7,004 nt of DNA from Oscillospiraceae bacterium (GTDB lineage Bacteria > Bacillota_A > Clostridia > Oscillospirales > Acutalibacteraceae), in the NCBI GenBank assembly GCA_003519645.1, contig DOWI01000023.1, positions 693 through 7,696 of the forward strand, given 5' to 3'. The translations under genes and the position numbers were made by a program. Positions 6,045 to 7,004 of the stretch are shown piece after piece (position 1 is the first letter of the stretch; each line of letters begins with the position of its first letter). Under the pieces are notes generated by a model. It made no database searches and had not been told where the DNA came from. It saw only the letters and a list, made by a program, of their open reading frames with translations.

Positions 6045-6235
6045 ATTATTGATTCATCTACATTTTGCTCCGATCCGCAGAGCCTGCATGCAGGCATTAC
6101 CTTCTGGATAATAATTTTGTCATTCAGTTCAGTGATATTCAGCAAAGTATTGTCCGTTATCGCGTATTTTTTCCGAAGCTCCTTTGGAATGGTCACCCTT
6201 CCCAAAGGATCAATTTTTCTGCAGCTTCCAAGCAT
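6005..6235 (-). CDS. AbrB/MazE/SpoVT-type regulator with C-terminal zinc ribbon
   Basis: The 76-residue product has the swapped-hairpin AbrB-type DNA-binding domain at about 5-46, with the signature RKIDPLGRVTIPKELRKKY. A four-cysteine ribbon follows: C50-x2-C53 and C66-x2-C69, likely a zinc site. Small AbrB-zinc ribbon proteins are common in Clostridia and are transition-state or antitoxin-like regulators that dimerise on AT-rich DNA. I use the ATG at 6235, which follows the SLOG stop by one base and has AAGGTG about 7 nt upstream. A longer frame open to 6340 would overlap the SLOG gene by about 100 nt and lacks family-like sequence. Likely target: its own promoter, the SLOG gene or the transfer genes. 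No toxin gene is adjacent, so an antitoxin role has no support here. Confidence 0.93.
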   Translation of the reverse strand: MLGSCRKIDPLGRVTIPKELRKKYAITDNTLLNITELNDKIIIQKVMPACRLCGSEQNVDESIMVCKNCSLQIKNQ

Positions 6236-6236
6236 G

Positions 6237-6761
6237 TTAAACACCTTCTTCCCATAAATTGTTTGGATCGATCGTAATGATTTTCTTGCCCTGCTGTAAG
6301 GCATACTGAACTGTATTTCCGGTTCCGCTCGGCTTACCATTCCAGACGGCGATTACAAAATCCGAGTTGTCGACCATATAGCGGTTTCGTTTATTCATAC
6401 AGTCTGCGGTATAGGCATGCTGCAGTAAGGTCGCTTTATCACAATCCCCCAAGATTTTATAATATACCTCCTGTTGGTCAACCTTCCATCGGTTGCTTTG
6501 GGTTTCGCATGGCAAGGCACATTCCAGAATGATATCCGGATGGCTTGCCTTTTCTTCCAGCACGATTTGAGCGGCATAGATGTCGACGCCGAGCGCCATA
6601 CCGCTGATAAACCGGGTTACGCCTTTATTCTCGATCAGATCGACGATATGCTTTTGCAGCAGTTCTTTTAAGCTTTTGCATCTATCATCGTCCTCGTTGA
6701 AGCCAAAAGGCAGGTTCTGTGGTCGGTGTCCTGTGAAACAGCATGATTTGATTCTGTTCAT
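6237..6761 (-). CDS. SLOG-family (YpsA/DUF1273-type) nucleotide-binding protein
   Basis: The 174-residue soluble protein fits the SLOG superfamily (DprA/LOG-like Rossmann fold) of the YpsA/DUF1273 group at full length. Motifs in order: CCFTGHRP (7-14), the glycine-rich ISGMALGVD (52-60), ALPCETQSNRW (82-92), CMNKRNRYMVDNSD (121-134) and WNGKPSGTGNTV (140-151). The GMALGVD and SGTGNT loops are the likely ligand-phosphate sites. SLOG proteins bind nucleotides or nucleotide-derived signals, and several subfamilies occur in conflict systems; the ligand here is unknown. AGGAGG 7 nt upstream of the ATG at 6761 fixes the start. An extended -10 lies about 54-62 nt upstream, and the gene is followed after one base by the AbrB-like gene, so the two are probably made together. 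Confidence 0.93.
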   Translation of the reverse strand: MNRIKSCCFTGHRPQNLPFGFNEDDDRCKSLKELLQKHIVDLIENKGVTRFISGMALGVDIYAAQIVLEEKASHPDIILECALPCETQSNRWKVDQQEVYYKILGDCDKATLLQHAYTADCMNKRNRYMVDNSDFVIAVWNGKPSGTGNTVQYALQQGKKIITIDPNNLWEEGV

Positions 6762-6814
6762 AAAATTTCCTCCTAACTAATATTTAACGATTTATATGTA
6801 ATTCGTTTAGTATT

Positions 6815-6823
6815 AGTATAACA
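6815..6823 (-). promoter_or_regulatory. Putative extended -10 promoter of the SLOG-AbrB unit
   Basis: On the minus strand TGTTATACT matches an extended -10 (TGnTATAAT) with one mismatch. No convincing -35 hexamer lies 16-18 nt farther upstream, as often tolerated with an extended -10. The site lies between the terminator at 6863-6895 and the SLOG ribosome binding site, giving a leader of roughly 50 nt. The leader is AT-rich and shows no other clear element. Confidence 0.5.
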
Positions 6824-6862
6824 GAAAACTTTGTAGAAATATGTTGTTATATAAAAAAGTGC

Positions 6863-6895
6863 AAAAAAAATCTGCGAATATTTCTCGCAGATTTT
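6863..6895 (-). terminator. Intrinsic terminator of the gene at the right edge
   Basis: An 11-bp stem (6867-6877 with 6885-6895, TCTGCGA core) encloses a 7-nt loop. On the minus strand it is followed by a run of eight T (6870-6863, partly within the stem base). It begins 14 nt after the TGA of the right-edge gene, so it should end that transcript. The plus-strand side has only TTTT, so plus-strand termination would be weaker. Confidence 0.85.
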
Positions 6896-6908
6896 CATGT
6901 GCCTTTGT

Positions 6909-7004
6909 TCATTTGTTTTTCGCTTCTTGAATCATGGTTTCCACTACCGAAAAAATACGGCGCTGTTCTTCATAGGGCAAAGTTCTGATTTCCTCCGACA
7001 AAAT
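6909..7004 (-). CDS. C-terminal 31 residues of an unidentified gene (possibly an HTH regulator)
   Basis: The minus strand is open from the right edge to the TGA at 6911-6909, giving 31 residues beginning ILSEEIRTLPYEEQRRI and ending ETMIQEAKNK. The LP-x-E-x-QR-x-I, then amphipathic helix pattern resembles the C-terminal tail of small XRE-type helix-turn-helix regulators, which would fit an ICE control region, but 31 residues cannot establish this. The strong terminator that follows shows that it is a real gene end and that the transcript is separate from the SLOG-AbrB unit. Confidence 0.6.
   Translation of the reverse strand: MLSEEIRTLPYEEQRRIFSVVETMIQEAKNK

Noticed and set aside
6236..6340. 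Longer N-terminus for the AbrB-like gene starting at 6340
   Set aside because: The extra 35 residues overlap the SLOG coding frame and are unlike AbrB proteins; the ATG at 6235 has its own ribosome binding site and the usual family start.
6005..6761. SLOG-AbrB as a toxin-antitoxin pair
   Set aside because: The AbrB domain can be an antitoxin (MazE), but the SLOG protein does not resemble MazF, VapC or other known toxins, and the zinc-ribbon form is typical of regulators.
6762..6908. Small RNA or riboswitch in the 147-nt intergenic stretch
   Set aside because: Beyond the terminator and the putative extended -10, I see only AT-rich sequence without a recognisable conserved aptamer or further strong pairing.

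Overview
The window looks like part of an integrative conjugative element (ICE) or related conjugative island from a low-to-mid GC Firmicute, most likely a member of the Clostridia. The basis is a compact conjugation gene cluster of the Clostridioides difficile CD1108-CD1112 / Tn1549-like kind, strong GGAGG-type ribosome binding sites, TTG starts and an AbrB/SpoVT-type regulator. Every gene I support lies on the minus strand, so the transcription order runs from high to low coordinates. Family names come from recognising the protein sequences, not from a search.

Right end (about 6240-7004): the last 31 codons of an unidentified gene end at 6909 and are followed by a textbook intrinsic terminator (about 6863-6895). 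An extended -10 element then precedes a two-gene unit: a SLOG-superfamily (YpsA/DUF1273-type) nucleotide-binding protein and, one base later, a 76-residue AbrB/MazE/SpoVT-type regulator with a C-terminal four-cysteine zinc ribbon. An 11-bp hairpin (5963-5991) with an imperfect U-tract separates this unit from the conjugation genes.

Centre (1345-5936): a tightly packed, translationally coupled type IV secretion block. It holds a polytopic TrbL/VirB6-like channel protein (TTG start), a small acidic protein interrupted by an in-frame TAG, a PrgI-type two-helix membrane protein, a 194-residue protein that pairs with VirB4, the VirB4-like ATPase itself, and a short single-pass membrane protein resembling the N-terminus of CD1108-type proteins but with no hydrolase domain. 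Junctions are ATGA or TGATG overlaps or gaps of 1-25 nt, apart from the gap after the SLOG-AbrB unit.

Left end (1-1328): a 157-residue protein with a TTG start and a possible ADP-ribosyltransferase-like N-terminal motif, then an open gene of at least 277 codons that leaves the window at position 1 and resembles a DUF6329-type ICE cargo protein.

The most notable observations are the single in-frame amber codon in the small gene between the TrbL-like and PrgI-like genes, with the reading frame intact for 58 codons beyond it up to an ATGA overlap with the next gene; the SLOG-AbrB module where VirD4/Maff2-type genes would be expected; the hairpin placed just before the TrbL ribosome binding site; and the 157-residue protein of unknown function. 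I see no tRNA, rRNA, CRISPR array, insertion sequence, integrase, relaxase or attachment site in the window.
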